DNA of 64,000 bases from Siphonodentalium dalli (taxonomy: Eukaryota; Mollusca; Scaphopoda; Gadilida; Siphonodentaliidae). The first letter of the stretch is position 1; each line of letters begins with the position of its first letter. This document shows, piece after piece, positions 1-10,600 of the stretch. A program made the position numbers and the translations under genes. The stretch lies in the NCBI GenBank assembly GCA_032622095.1, contig CP136066.1, positions 171,553,164-171,617,163 of the forward strand. Direction: 5' to 3'. Below the pieces are notes generated by a model, which saw only the letters and a program-made list of their open reading frames with translations, was not told the origin of the DNA and searched no databases.

Positions 1-2506
1 TATTCCGTGTTTTATAACAGAAAAAGAGAATCGAACGGACCTCAAACAAATCTGTCCATGCGTATTCTCTTTAATTAAGTTTAAATTCACCGATGTTACT
101 GAATATATTTGGCGACAAAATTATCCGAGAGCACCATTTTATAGTGTGCAAATATATTTTTAATCGTAATTTTATTCCCAATGATTCAGTGATTTTAGAA
201 ATTAGAGACACTCGGTAGTCGGTGTCAAGGCCGTTAATTGTGCATAGATCATAGATGTACTAAACTGTGAATACTACCGAAAGGGTGTGCCTTTGAATGC
301 AGAAAATCAAGAAACATGTAACTGAGGTGTGGCAGATGCAAACTAAAATTAAATGCAACAAACAGTAGCAACAAACAGTCTATGACATTTAAATAAAAAA
401 TATGAAGTGTTTTCCATGTTACTGACATTGAAAAAAATCTCCCTATTTTTCACTAAATCTCCCTATTTCTGAGGACAAATCTCCCTATTTCCAATTATGA
501 AGTAAACAGGTCTGATATAAATAGATATATACTATAAGAAGGTACATACATATATCAAATATACCAAAAATATATATATATGATGTACGGGTAGTATAAT
601 GTGATAATTGGTCATTCTTTATAGTGGAATACATTAGTTTATATCAAAACAATGTTCTCCTTAGATTTTCTTAACCTGGGAAGGTATAATAACCCATGCC
701 AACTATGGGCATTATCCCCATAACAAAAATAAAAAATTAAAATAAAACCCTCGCTCCCTCATCGATTCTCAAAAAAAATTGCCCGAGAATCAAAACCCTT
801 TTTTTTTTGGCCTTAGTCACCCATTTTATCTTCTGCAAGTTAGGGGATATAGAAACTTCCCAGAAGGGAAAAAGGGTGATTCTCAAAAAATGTCAACCAG
901 AAGGGTAAAAATTTGAATTTGTCCTAAGATTGTGATTTTTTTTAATTTGTTTGTGAAGACTCTGATTTGTTTGAAAAATTTAAAGTTTATTCCAGTTTGC
1001 CAGAATATTTCTTGTTATGCATGTGTGACACAGGGGACAAAAAGTCTCAAATACTTGTGAAAATCTAATTCTAAATTAGTATTATGAAAAAATAGTTGCC
1101 AATATACACCAGGCCATAGTTTTATCTCATTTTATATTGTTTGAGTAGTCAAAACTATAATCAAACATACTACTTCCAAGAACAGTGCATCAATTTCTTG
1201 ATATGACACAATACACCTTATGAGTTTAACTGTAACGTACGTGACAAAAATGAACTGTTTAGTATTCTTATTACACGAAAACAATGTAAAGGAATATAAC
1301 AGTTGCATTATTGTATGAAGTAAATGGATTGGAAAATGATGACGGTTAATCAAAAGTGTGCTTGTGGTAGGTAAAAACACTTAAATACTCTATAAGTTAC
1401 ATGTATGTAACGCACGTGACGTCACGTACATTACATTTTAATTTATTGCAACTAAACATCAATTGCCCCTTCTGTTCTATACTATGATGCTTCTACTAAC
1501 AGAAGCACTTAAGCTACATGATTTGATATCTACATCTCCATTGTTTACCAGCAGATTGGCTAATATACATTAGTTCTAGTGGTTACAGGTGATTTGTGCA
1601 ATCTCTTGAAATAAATTGTTCCAGACATGGTGAAACAAACATGTTTTATCATTTATTGTCAAATTATTGAAATGCAGAGGCCAGTTACTTCTTACTGTTA
1701 AGTTACCCAGAGTTCCAGAAACTGCCTAATAGTTGGTTAGCATTTCTCCCAATTTATATTTCATACAGTACAGCTGTACTACAGCATAACACATACACAA
1801 TGTAGCAATATTTCAGCAGAAAGTGTAGCAATTTCATATAGATCATGCATGTCAAATTAACCCTTCAATTCTATGACTTTGTTATTTCCAGTGCTATTTA
1901 TTAGAACAGTGGCCTAAATAATAGGCAGTGAAAATCAAAGAGCTCTATTCTGACATTAGTTGTCCATTATTTATATGTTTAAAGGTGGTGGAATCAATAA
2001 CATTGTTGTATGTGGTTGAATTTGTTCACCAGCGCAGCTCATGTCGTGAAAGGGTTAAGGAATGAATAAATATAGGATATCTGCACAATTTTAGTGAATA
2101 TGGGAATTATTTTATTGGTGTGATTTCTAAGATTACATACGGCACTGTTATAACTTAGCATATTATCTGTAATGTGGCCCGTGGTAGATTTATTACTGAT
2201 ATTATTTTTAGATGAACATAGAAAAAGAAATATATACTTCACCCAAATATGCAATACCATTGGCTTAGGATTTAAAAAATTTATGTTTTCAGCAAGATAT
2301 TCACAAAAAATCGGTTGAAAATTTTCATCTTAAGATTTCTTATGATATCCAAACTATAGTTTACATGCAATGCATAGAAACACTTAATATGTACATATAT
2401 AGCTATATTGCCCTAAGGCAGTGGGGCCGAAGGAGTGTGTTTCTATCCACACAACTTCCCTTACCCCAGACATGATTCATTTTATTATACTTACATTAAT
2501 TTACAT
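1..2506. other. AT-rich intronic or intergenic DNA
   Basis: No exon of the FRMD6-like gene or any other coding sequence could be read. It holds one A/T-run repeat (735-815), a fragment TTCTGCAAGTTAGGGGATAT shared with the 16.7-kb array, and two TGTAACGTACGTGAC copies. Confidence 0.6.
735..815 (-). repeat. A/T-run repeat containing TTCTCGGGC
   Basis: About 80 bp; on the minus strand AAGGCC(A)n, TTGATTCTCGGGCAA(T)n and ATGAGGGAGCGAGG, then a T-rich end. Related copies are at 8133-8215 (plus), 8635-8722 (minus) and, more distant, 11947-12040 (minus). Nature unknown. Confidence 0.6.
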
Positions 2507-2568
2507 ATGGTATAAAAGAAAATAGACACTCTTAAATTAAAAAGAGTGTCTATTTACTTTTATACCAT
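2507..2568. repeat. Short perfect hairpin
   Basis: GGTATAAAAG-AAATAGACACTCTT pairs with AAGAGTGTCTATTT-CTTTTATACC across a loop of about 7 bases, with one mismatch. It could be a tiny MITE or a precursor-like hairpin RNA; no further support is visible. Confidence 0.75.
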
Positions 2569-2714
2569 TTGAAAGAATTTGGATTTGTCATTCTCCGGAT
2601 AATCATTTTTTGTGTTACAATTTAACATAAATGTGGTAATAAAATAATTTTACAAATAAATGTCTGCATTATAAAGCTATTTTCATGAAAACATTGTCCA
2701 TGACTTGAAGATGT

Positions 2715-3117
2715 ATTATGTGATCACTCAGATCCAAGAGACACTACCCCCACCAGTGACAGCCCTGCCACTACTGCATGGAATATTTAAATGACAACAC
2801 ATGAGTGGGTTATGATCTCAGCTTTAATGCAACATTATAAGCTTGTCCTGCAGATAGCCCATACGCATGGAAACCAATTAAGCAGAGCCTTAGCTCTGAC
2901 GAGAAGCCGAAGCAGAGAACGCTGAAGAAATACTTCTGTACAGCGCAGGCATGAGCATGGCCCGACGAGCAAGGTACGATTCGGAGCCGGCGCCCAAGAA
3001 TTGCTATGAGGCGCCCTAAGCAATAAGCACACACGGCCAACAGGGAGATGCCCAACGAGTGCGACGCAGGAATGGCAGTAGAGACCACTGGACAGCCCAA
3101 CTCCCTATGGCTAAGCA
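2715..3117 (-). repeat. Split direct repeat B2
   Basis: 3' terminal copy of B1. It is separated from A2 by 229 bp (3118-3346) of unique sequence that includes a G-rich run. Confidence 0.9.
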
Positions 3118-3346
3118 CCGGTGTATGGGCGGGCAACACCAAAGTTACCCCTGCAGGACGCACCAAAGCTGGATCAATGGCACTGATGACACAGCACCTG
3201 AAAGGGAAAACAAACAGCAGCAACGAGATGCAAATACACAGGGCCCTAGGCCCAAAACAAAACAGGCATCACAGAACAATGAATATGGCGTGCCACTCGG
3301 GACGCCGAACAAAGCGGGGCATGGAGCTCCAAGGGGGGGAGGGAGG

Positions 3347-3542
3347 GAGCGCGATGCGTATAATTCAAAAGTGAATTGCTTTCTCAGTTACCGGAAGGAG
3401 GCAGCATTCCGGGCGGATGTAAAATGCGGACTTTAAGTTCGGCCGATACGGAACGGATCGTACCGAAAAACCGGAATGTCTGCCGGATGACAGGATCAAA
3501 GAACCACATAAATCACCCCGAACCTTATCGGCCCTGGGTGCA
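3347..3542 (-). repeat. Split direct repeat A2
   Basis: Internal copy of A1, joined directly to B1 with a shared 'ca' at the junction. Confidence 0.9.
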
Positions 3543-3944
3543 TTATGTGATCACTCAGATCCAAGAGACACTACCCCCACCAGTGACAGCCCTGCCACTA
3601 CTGCATGGAATATTTAAATGACAACACATGAGTGGGTTATGATCTCAGCTTTAATGCAACATTATAAGCTTGTCCTGCAGATAGCCCATACGCATGGAAA
3701 CCAATTAAGCAGAGCCTTAGCTCTGACGAGAAGCCGAAGCAGAGAACGCTGAAGAAATACTTCTGTACAGCGCAGGCATGAGCATGGCCCGACGAGCAAG
3801 GTACGATTCGGAGCCGGCGCCCAAGAATTGCTATGAGGCGCCCTAAGCAATAAGCACACACGGCCAACAGGGAGATGCCCAACGAGTGCGACGCAGGAAT
3901 GGCAGTAGAGACCACTGGACAGCCCAACTCCCTATGGCTAAGCA
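3542..3944 (-). repeat. Split direct repeat B1
   Basis: 403 bp, apparently identical to 2715-3117. Its minus strand shows a short coding-like frame ending GQAYNVALKLRS. Confidence 0.9.
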
Positions 3945-4243
3945 ACGGCCTGGAATATTACACTCAGGCTACAGTTCGAGAGCACTCTCGAATAAGCATA
4001 AGATGACTGCGCAGTCATAAACATACTAAGCTACTATTGATAAGCCACCCATCAAAGTTACCAGACAGGTTATAACGCTATGGCGACACTACCACTACCA
4101 CTATCTGCAGGACCGCCATAGAGTGCGCAGCACTCCCCCAAACCAGGAGCTCCATGCCCAATGACATCAATGAAACAGTTAAACCACCGGGAAAACCATA
4201 GTGTCAGATGCCAGGAAGGTCCCCAGGGCATCCTGGAGACTAT

Positions 4244-5311
4244 TCAGGTAGAGAGCGTTGCCGACGGGGGAGAGATGGATCCCATCTGAGGGTGCCGAAC
4301 CTGGGGCGTCATGACCAGCAGCCAAAGGTTAGGGTCGATGGTCTCCCAAGGAGTAGCAGTATTCCCAACCCACTTCAACCGAAATTGGGTATCGTACACC
4401 TGCCAGGCAGATCCCCCACATTTAGCAGCCGCCCAACGAATTGTGCGCAGGTAACGCAAAAGGGGCTGGGCCGACGATTCAGGGTGAACGTCGAGGTACA
4501 CCGAAACGAAAGTGAGAAAAGCATCGGTCCACGAGTCAACAGACGTTATTGGAGCAGCATGCCCGCTTGGCGCAACGCGGATTTGCCCGGAAGCAGAGAC
4601 AACCAACTGACGGGGGTCAGCTGTATGAATAGATGAGGCGGGTTCCTGCAGTTGATCCAAATTGATAAAATCGCCCCGGAAAATTTTGTCGCGAATAGAC
4701 CTGGAAACGTGAGAGCCAAAACCGTCTGCCGCCGTAGGAATCGGCAAGGGGGCGTCCCAATGGGAGACCAGTGAGGATGGTAAGCTAAATAAGGGATTAC
4801 CCGGATCAGTTCTGTCTCTTGCCGGAGCGTTCGGTCGGTGTATCACCGATGCCACACGGGAATCCTCGCGGCGGCGGAGAGAAGTGGAGCTGTCATCAGA
4901 ACTGCTGCGACGACGGGTCGACAAAGGAGACGCTGATGGTGACCTGGATCCATAGCGCGGAAACTTGGGGCGCGGAGAACCATCCTGTCGGCGACTAGCC
5001 TGGCGACGAGACTGACGACTGGGCTGACGACGAGGCTGACGAACAGGATCGCGGCCACGAGAATGGGAAACCCGGCCACGGGAGGCGCGGCGTCCCCGTC
5101 CAGAGCCACGAGCAGGCCTGCCACGCGAATGCTGACCACGGCCGCGCACCCGTGAATCAGCCACAGAGGACACACTGGCCGAACCCCGAGAAGAAGGCCC
5201 AACACGGTCACTGGAAGCAGGACCAGCACGAGACGAGCTGGCAGACGCATCCTGGCGACTGCTACGAGACGAACGGTCGCGGGCCCGACCGCGAGATCCC
5301 GTACGAACCAT
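4244..5311 (-). CDS. Gag-like ORF1 of the Ngaro/DIRS-type element
   Basis: The frame is open from 5500, but the hydrophobic first 63 codons look like untranslated leader; MVRTGSRGRARD at 5311 is the likely start, giving about 355 residues. Residues 1-150 are an Arg/Ser-rich basic stretch, suited to nucleic-acid binding. The second half holds the conserved DIRS/Ngaro ORF1 core: FGSHVSRSIRDKIFRGDFIN, SVDSWTDAFLTFVSVYLDVH, LLRYLRTIRWAAAKCGGSAW and YDTQFRLKWV. It stops soon after PNLWLLVMTP, where autonomous relatives run on to a zinc-finger region. The family label rests on motif memory, not on a search. Confidence 0.8.
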   Translation of the reverse strand: MVRTGSRGRARDRSSRSSRQDASASSSRAGPASSDRVGPSSRGSASVSSVADSRVRGRGQHSRGRPARGSGRGRRASRGRVSHSRGRDPVRQPRRQPSRQSRRQASRRQDGSPRPKFPRYGSRSPSASPLSTRRRSSSDDSSTSLRRREDSRVASVIHRPNAPARDRTDPGNPLFSLPSSLVSHWDAPLPIPTAADGFGSHVSRSIRDKIFRGDFINLDQLQEPASSIHTADPRQLVVSASGQIRVAPSGHAAPITSVDSWTDAFLTFVSVYLDVHPESSAQPLLRYLRTIRWAAAKCGGSAWQVYDTQFRLKWVGNTATPWETIDPNLWLLVMTPQVRHPQMGSISPPSATLST

Positions 5312-5506
5312 AAGAGAAATATGTGATTGCCACCGAACGACAAACACAAACAGGGAAACACGTGCGCTACCCACGAAAATAGGTAACGCCGACGGAACAG
5401 GACGCAGACAGAACGCACAAGGAACAAGATGATAGACGAATAAATGAAGGCTGGCGAAGAAACACGGTGACGGATGGAAACAGATAGGATTTGACGACAC
5501 ACAACC

Positions 5507-5702
5507 GAGCGCGATGCGTATAATTCAAAAGTGAATTGCTTTCTCAGTTACCGGAAGGAGGCAGCATTCCGGGCGGATGTAAAATGCGGACTTTAAGTTC
5601 GGCCGATACGGAACGGATCGTACCGAAAAACCGGAATGTCTGCCGGATGACAGGATCAAAGAATCACATAAATCACCCCGAACCTTATCGGCCCTGGGTG
5701 CA
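5507..5702 (-). repeat. Split direct repeat A1
   Basis: 196 bp at the 5' end of the element, matching 3347-3542 with one visible difference (t at 5663, c at 3503). Confidence 0.9.
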
Positions 5703-6179
5703 ACGTACGTGACAATTCAATGTAACGTACGTGACAACAGATTGAGAGTTACTGCAAAACAATTTGAGGCTCTGCAGATAAATTAATTCTTGAAAACAAA
5801 AGAAAGTAAGCCTGAGTGACTAGTAGTTGATTGGAAATGACATATAGTTGTCAGAAATCACAGAAACAATGAATAACACCAATAGTTTGCGAAAAAGTGT
5901 GTTTTTGCATGTAAAGTACGTGACAGACTTCAGTTTTGGCATAAAATATTAAAACACCACCAATCCACTGATCTGCTATTTTATTATGATTATATATACT
6001 GTCGACTATCTGGACACTTAGACAATTGTTGATATCAGTGTTCAGTTTTCAAACAGTAACTTCTTTTATTCTTCAAAATGGGTTCAGTGTAACATACGTG
6101 ACGCTGAGAATCACCCAAAAGTAACTAAAAACAATGTTAATTTGAGACTATAGATACTTCGCAGAAGATGAGACCTAAG

Positions 6180-6270
6180 CAGAATGAGGTCCCCAGAGGG
6201 TTAGTTTGGCGATGTTAGCCCACTGTGTGGGATAGCATCTCTAAATTCACCTTCTGGGGACCTCATTCTA
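6180..6270. mobile_element. 91-bp hairpin element (GAATGAGGTCCCC family)
   Basis: Starts CAGAATGAGGTCCCCAGAGG and ends with its reverse complement; the centre reads GCCCACTGTGTGGGATAGC. One member of a family with eight recognisable copies plus a tandem array in this window. It is flanked by the recurrent words ATGAGRCCTAAG and AATGACAKACACAC. Confidence 0.85.
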
Positions 6271-6537
6271 CAAATGACATACACACTATTTGCAGGCTTG
6301 AACATGACTGAGCTACAGAGATCCAAAGTTGGCAGATGCATTTTCACTCTAAGGGCCATAACTCTGCAAAAAATGAACGGAGGGAAACCTGATCCATGAT
6401 GTGGATATATCCTTTACCCCCATAGTGGTTCATAATTATACCATAAATCAGTCAAATCCAGCCTATGATAACTGAGATGGAGAGTTGTTAAGTTCTATAT
6501 TCCCTGCAAAACTGTTTGTGGATATAATCAATTTCCA

Positions 6538-6690
6538 TTAACCCTTTCATGCGAAAAACCATGTGCTGATGCTTTCTCTTATAAATGCGGAGTCTTCCAT
6601 AGGGAATAGCAAATGCATTGGCCTAACAATATTTACCTTGACCTTGTAAGAAAGTGCATTCTCTTATATGCAGCTGTGCCAAAAATAAGC
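6538..6690. mobile_element. Partial MITE, TTAA-CCCTTTCATG family
   Basis: The left end TTAACCCTTTCATGCG and one inner hairpin (ATGCTTTCTCTTATAAATGC) are present; the right half is missing. Confidence 0.6.
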
Positions 6691-6715
6691 CTTGAAATAG
6701 GGTGTCTGTTATTTG

Positions 6716-6806
6716 CAGAATGAGGTCCCCAGAGGGTGAATTTAGTGATGCTACCCCGCATAGCGGGCTAGCATCACCAAATTCACCCTCTGGGAACCTC
6801 ATTCTG
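6716..6806. mobile_element. 91-bp hairpin element (GAATGAGGTCCCC family)
   Basis: Second copy, 12 bp from the next one at 6819. Arms GAATGAGGTCCCCAGAGGGT and ACCCTCTGGGAACCTCATTC. Confidence 0.85.
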
Positions 6807-6818
6807 CTGAGGTGTAAG

Positions 6819-6909
6819 CAGAATGAGGTCCCCAGAGGGTGAATTTGGTGATGCTAGCCCGCTATGCTGGGTAGCATCACTAAATTCACCATCTGGGCAC
6901 CTCATTCTG
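6819..6909. mobile_element. 91-bp hairpin element (GAATGAGGTCCCC family)
   Basis: Third copy, forming a head-to-tail pair with 6716-6806. The short apparent ORF MRSPEGEFGDAS here is only a reading of the hairpin. Confidence 0.85.
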
Positions 6910-6984
6910 CAAATGACAGACACCCTATTTCAAGGCTTGGCCAAAACTCTACCAAATAACTTAACTGTTATAGTTGTACATCAC

Positions 6985-7290
6985 TTTATAGAGAGTAATC
7001 ACTTGATTGAACTGGTGACATGAAATAATTCATGAGAGGCAGGTTCGTTGTACAAACACGAGAGTGCATTGTGCTCGAGTGTTTTACAAAATAGTAGTCC
7101 CTTCCTCAAATGAATTATTTCATGTCACCAGTTCAATCGAGTGATTATTCTGTTTCTTATATTCCAATGTAACGATCTGATTTAACATAAATCCAAATAA
7201 TACTGCCATTATACTTAGAATGCAAACATTTTGATAGCGTATATGAATACATAACGCGTTAGTTAAAGCCACATAATTCACTAGTGAAAT
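6985..7290 (+). repeat. Dispersed repeat, first copy, with inner hairpin
   Basis: GAACTGGTGACATGAAATAA pairs with TTATTTCATGTCACCAGTTC 90 bp later. The downstream 150 bp (ATTCTGTTTCTTATATTCCA, ATGAATACATAACGCGTTAG) matches 13480-13760. Confidence 0.72.
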
Positions 7291-7399
7291 TATCGTTTAT
7301 AATTATTCAAGAAATCAAGGTAATCACACACAGGAATGTGATAAAATAGGATAATCCAGGATGTGCCTGACCTGTTCAGTTTTAGAATTATCAACACAC

Positions 7400-7624
7400 C
7401 TCATATATTTCTATTCCTTTCGGACAGACTCCAAACCAGGCGTTGCATATTTTATCCGACTTTTTCTTTTTCAGCCTATAGAAGTGGAGGTTATGAGATG
7501 CCGGTGGATTAGAGGCGTCCCGAATAAAGTGGAGTTCAGCATCATTACGTGACATGCTCCGTAAATCTTTGTGTAACAGCGGTGCGTTCTGACTCAGAAA
7601 TACTGAACCTCTTTTTTCCACCAT
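7400..7624 (-). CDS. FRMD6: FRMD6-like exon 6 (F2/F3 junction)
   Basis: Acceptor cttgtttttag and donor GTGTGT flank 225 bases, exactly 75 codons in phase 0. It reads MVEKRGSVFLSQNAPLLHKD, later HNLHFYRLKKKK and CPKGIEIYE. Spacing and motifs (W-x-V-x-KRG, HxxxxYRL, G-I-x-I-Y) follow FRMD6, where F3 then continues with a conserved FPW segment. No such continuation was found between here and the left edge, so the next exon is probably outside the window. Confidence 0.82.
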
Positions 7625-10600
7625 CTAAAAACAAGAAATGAAAATAATGTTACATATTATTGAACAATAATATAAAAATAATCTTTTTTCTCCACATCTG
7701 ATGATCTGGGCAGTTAATCACCACCATTGAATACATATTACAACCTCCAACGTATTGAATACTAGCCGAAAGTATTTCGTGTTGACACTATAACCAAGAG
7801 GGACAAGGCAAATTAAGCAAACTATCTGTTTTGTGTATCAAGTCTAAATAAGGCCAAAATAAAAATAAAAATACTGTGTTCTCAGGCACCTCACTCATCA
7901 CCAAAAAAATGTATTTGCATTTTATCCAGATTTTTCAAAGAGTTTAAAACTAATTCTCCAATTTACCCACAATTAGAAACTTAGATATGTTTCAGTTGAA
8001 GACATAATGGCTAAATGACATTGGATGATAAATTCCATAGATACCTGGGAAATTGTAGGATTTTTACAATAAAATCACCCATACATCCAGATACATCCAA
8101 TAATTTCTAGAATTATTGGAAAAAATAAAATGCCTAAGGCCAAAAAAAAAAAGTGTTTTGGTTCTCGGGCAATTTTTTTTTCAAATCAATGAGGGAGGAA
8201 GGATTTTATTTTTATTTTTTATTTTTTTTCTGCGCATAGTAATAACCAGAAATGTAGAGGGAACTGTTATGCATATAAACTCATTTAGTCTTATATAAAA
8301 ATGACATTGTACTACCAGTGTATGACTGGGAATACCTAACATTATATAATGCCCCTGACATTAACTACTGTTATTGTTGTCTAAAAACTGATACCTTCCC
8401 ATTCTAATATGTGATCCTGAATTTAATCCTGTGCCTTTCAATTGTATAAAGTTACAATTAGTGTAAGTTGTTCACAATGGCTAATTGTAAGAAGAGCATG
8501 AGGATCAGCTAATGATTTTCTTAATTGTAGTCATCTACTTCATGTTGTAAGCCTGCAAGTCACTTTTTAACAAATTACATGTTAGAGCTCAATGCACACT
8601 AATATTCAAGACATATCTACTATGGACATGTTGATAAAATAAAAAAAAAATAAAAATGCGGCCCTTTTTATTCAATGCGGCGGGGCCTGAGAACGAAAAC
8701 TTTTTTTTTGGCCCAATTTTATCAGACTTATAACATAAACAAGAGGTACGCTGTCGCATGGCATTTACCCCCGACCGTAGCAATTCGGATTAAGCATGGA
8801 CGAAACTGCAGATATCCGAGGAGGTCTATATGACCATTCCAAAAAAAGTTCGTACGGAAATGTTGACTAAAAACCCCAAAACAAGCGATCCGGAAACCCA
8901 AAAACAAGCGAAAATTCAAATTTTCTAAGTTGAAAAAAGGGCCATAACTCTGGCAAAAATCATCAGATCATACCCAAATTCGCACTTGACATGTATTTTC
9001 ATATAACTGATCCACAAAAATACGGGATTGGCAATCGTACCACCAAAGCTCACGCTATCATCTGGATACCCAAAAAACAAGAGAAAAATAGAATTTTCTA
9101 AGTAAAAAAAGGGCCATAACTCTGGTGAAAATGGGTGGATGAAACCCACGCTATGCATATAGCTGTTCCCCCATGCTGCTCTATCACCATACCGAATATC
9201 AGCTAAATCTGCGCAGCGGTTGCTGAACAATAATGCAAAATGTTTGTACAGACAGACAAAATTCAATTTTCTAAGTTGAAAAAAGGGCCATTACTCTGAT
9301 TACTCTGGCAAAAATCATCAGATCATACCCAAATTCGCACTTGACATGTATTTTCATATAACTGATCCACAAAAATACGGGATTTGCAATCGTAGCACCA
9401 AAGCTCACACTATCATCTAGAAACCAAAAAAACAAGAGAAAAATTTAATTTTCTAAGTAAAAAAAGGGCTATAACTCTGGTGAAAATGGGTGGACGAAAC
9501 CCGCGCTATGCATGTAGCTGTTCCCCCATGCTGCTCTATCACCATACTAAATATCAGCTAAATCTGCCATGCGGTTGCTGAACAATAATGCAAAATGTTT
9601 GTACGGATGGACAAAATTGAATTTTCTAAGTAAAAAAGGGCCATAACTCTGGTGAAAATGGGTGGACGAAACCCGCGCTATGCATGTAGCTGTTCCCCCA
9701 TGCTGCTCTATCACCATACCAAATATCAGCTAAATCTGCCCAGCGGTTGCTGAACAATAATGCAAAATGTTTGTACGACGTACGGATGGACGGACGGAGA
9801 CGTCGACTATATACCCACCGACTTCAAGTCGGGGGCATAATAAGGTAAGGCCATACACACAAAATAGTTCGTTTCTCATGGATCGCTGCCTCCCAAAAAT
9901 ATCCCTGCGCTACCCCTTATTTATTGGCAGCTGTAAATAATAAATATATAAATACTGCATATCCCAAACCGCCCCAGGCCGATAACTTAGTCTTGAAACT
10001 TTACGCAAACTGCACATCTATCCGGACTGCAAATCTATCCGGACTTTACATTCACAAACAAGGGCGGATAATTCCGACGGACTTCCTGTTTAAAATAATA
10101 ACAAAATGGCGACTTTGATGAACATTTCTATCGTGCAGAATGCATTGGAAGGCAAATGGACAATTATATCAGTCAACAGATCAAAAACTGTTCGTAAAAT
10201 GGCTGGTGATTGAATGTCCACGAAAGACATTGGCGATGATTTTGACCTGGTTGTTTCAAAAACGAAAACAGGAGACTTTGACACAGTTGCAGGAGACATC
10301 ATGATCATCAATAACATCATGTTTTCTGAAGTCATGCAATTTTTCGGACAATATTTTCAAATTCGAGTGACCAAAGAAGAAATCGGAAGAACTAGTTCAT
10401 GTATTCTCAGTGCTGATGACATGTTGCAAGGAGGTGGTGTTGCCCAGTAACAGGTCGGGCACACATCCAAAACGGTCTACGTAGCTCGTTTTGTCTACTG
10501 TAGCCCGATTGAGCTACGTTTTTAATGTGATTTACACACCGCCATCGATTATCGCCATACCACGAGAAAAGCGCATTTCGAATTTTCGTTCATTAGTTGT

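Larger units (their letters stand above)
2715..5702 (-). mobile_element. Non-autonomous Ngaro/DIRS-type tyrosine-recombinase retroelement
   Basis: Read on the minus strand the layout is A1 (5702-5507), a gag-like ORF (5311-4244), B1 (3944-3542), A2 (3542-3347), a 229-bp spacer, and B2 (3117-2715). A1 and A2 are 196-bp copies; B1 and B2 are 403-bp copies. This A1-ORF-B1-A2-B2 order is the split direct repeat arrangement of Ngaro/PAT-type elements, which replicate through a circle and integrate by tyrosine recombinase without target duplication. Reverse transcriptase, RNase H and recombinase are absent, so the copy would need help in trans. Repeat copies are nearly identical, implying recent insertion. 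The flanks rejoin into TGT|AACGTACGTGAC, a motif seen elsewhere nearby, with no duplication. Confidence 0.88.
1231..6102 (+). repeat. Recurring TGTAACGTACGTGAC motif
   Basis: Same-strand copies start at 1231, 1406 (CGCACGTGAC variant running into a full CRE, TGACGTCA), 5721, 5910 (TGTAAAG variant) and 6088 (TGTAACA variant). A further copy is split by the Ngaro-type insertion (2712-2714 plus 5703). Three of the gaps are 175, 189 and 178 bp. The core TACGTGAC resembles hypoxia-response or bHLH sites. It could equally be the residue of a degraded tandem repeat. Confidence 0.6.

Noticed and set aside
2810-3436. Several ORFs of 65-137 codons in both strands
   Set aside because: They lie in the repeat copies A2/B2 and their spacer; the same frames recur in B1, so they reflect repeats and not a separate gene.
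4208-4636. 142-codon plus-strand ORF
   Set aside because: It is the antisense shadow of the gag-like ORF of the Ngaro/DIRS-type element.
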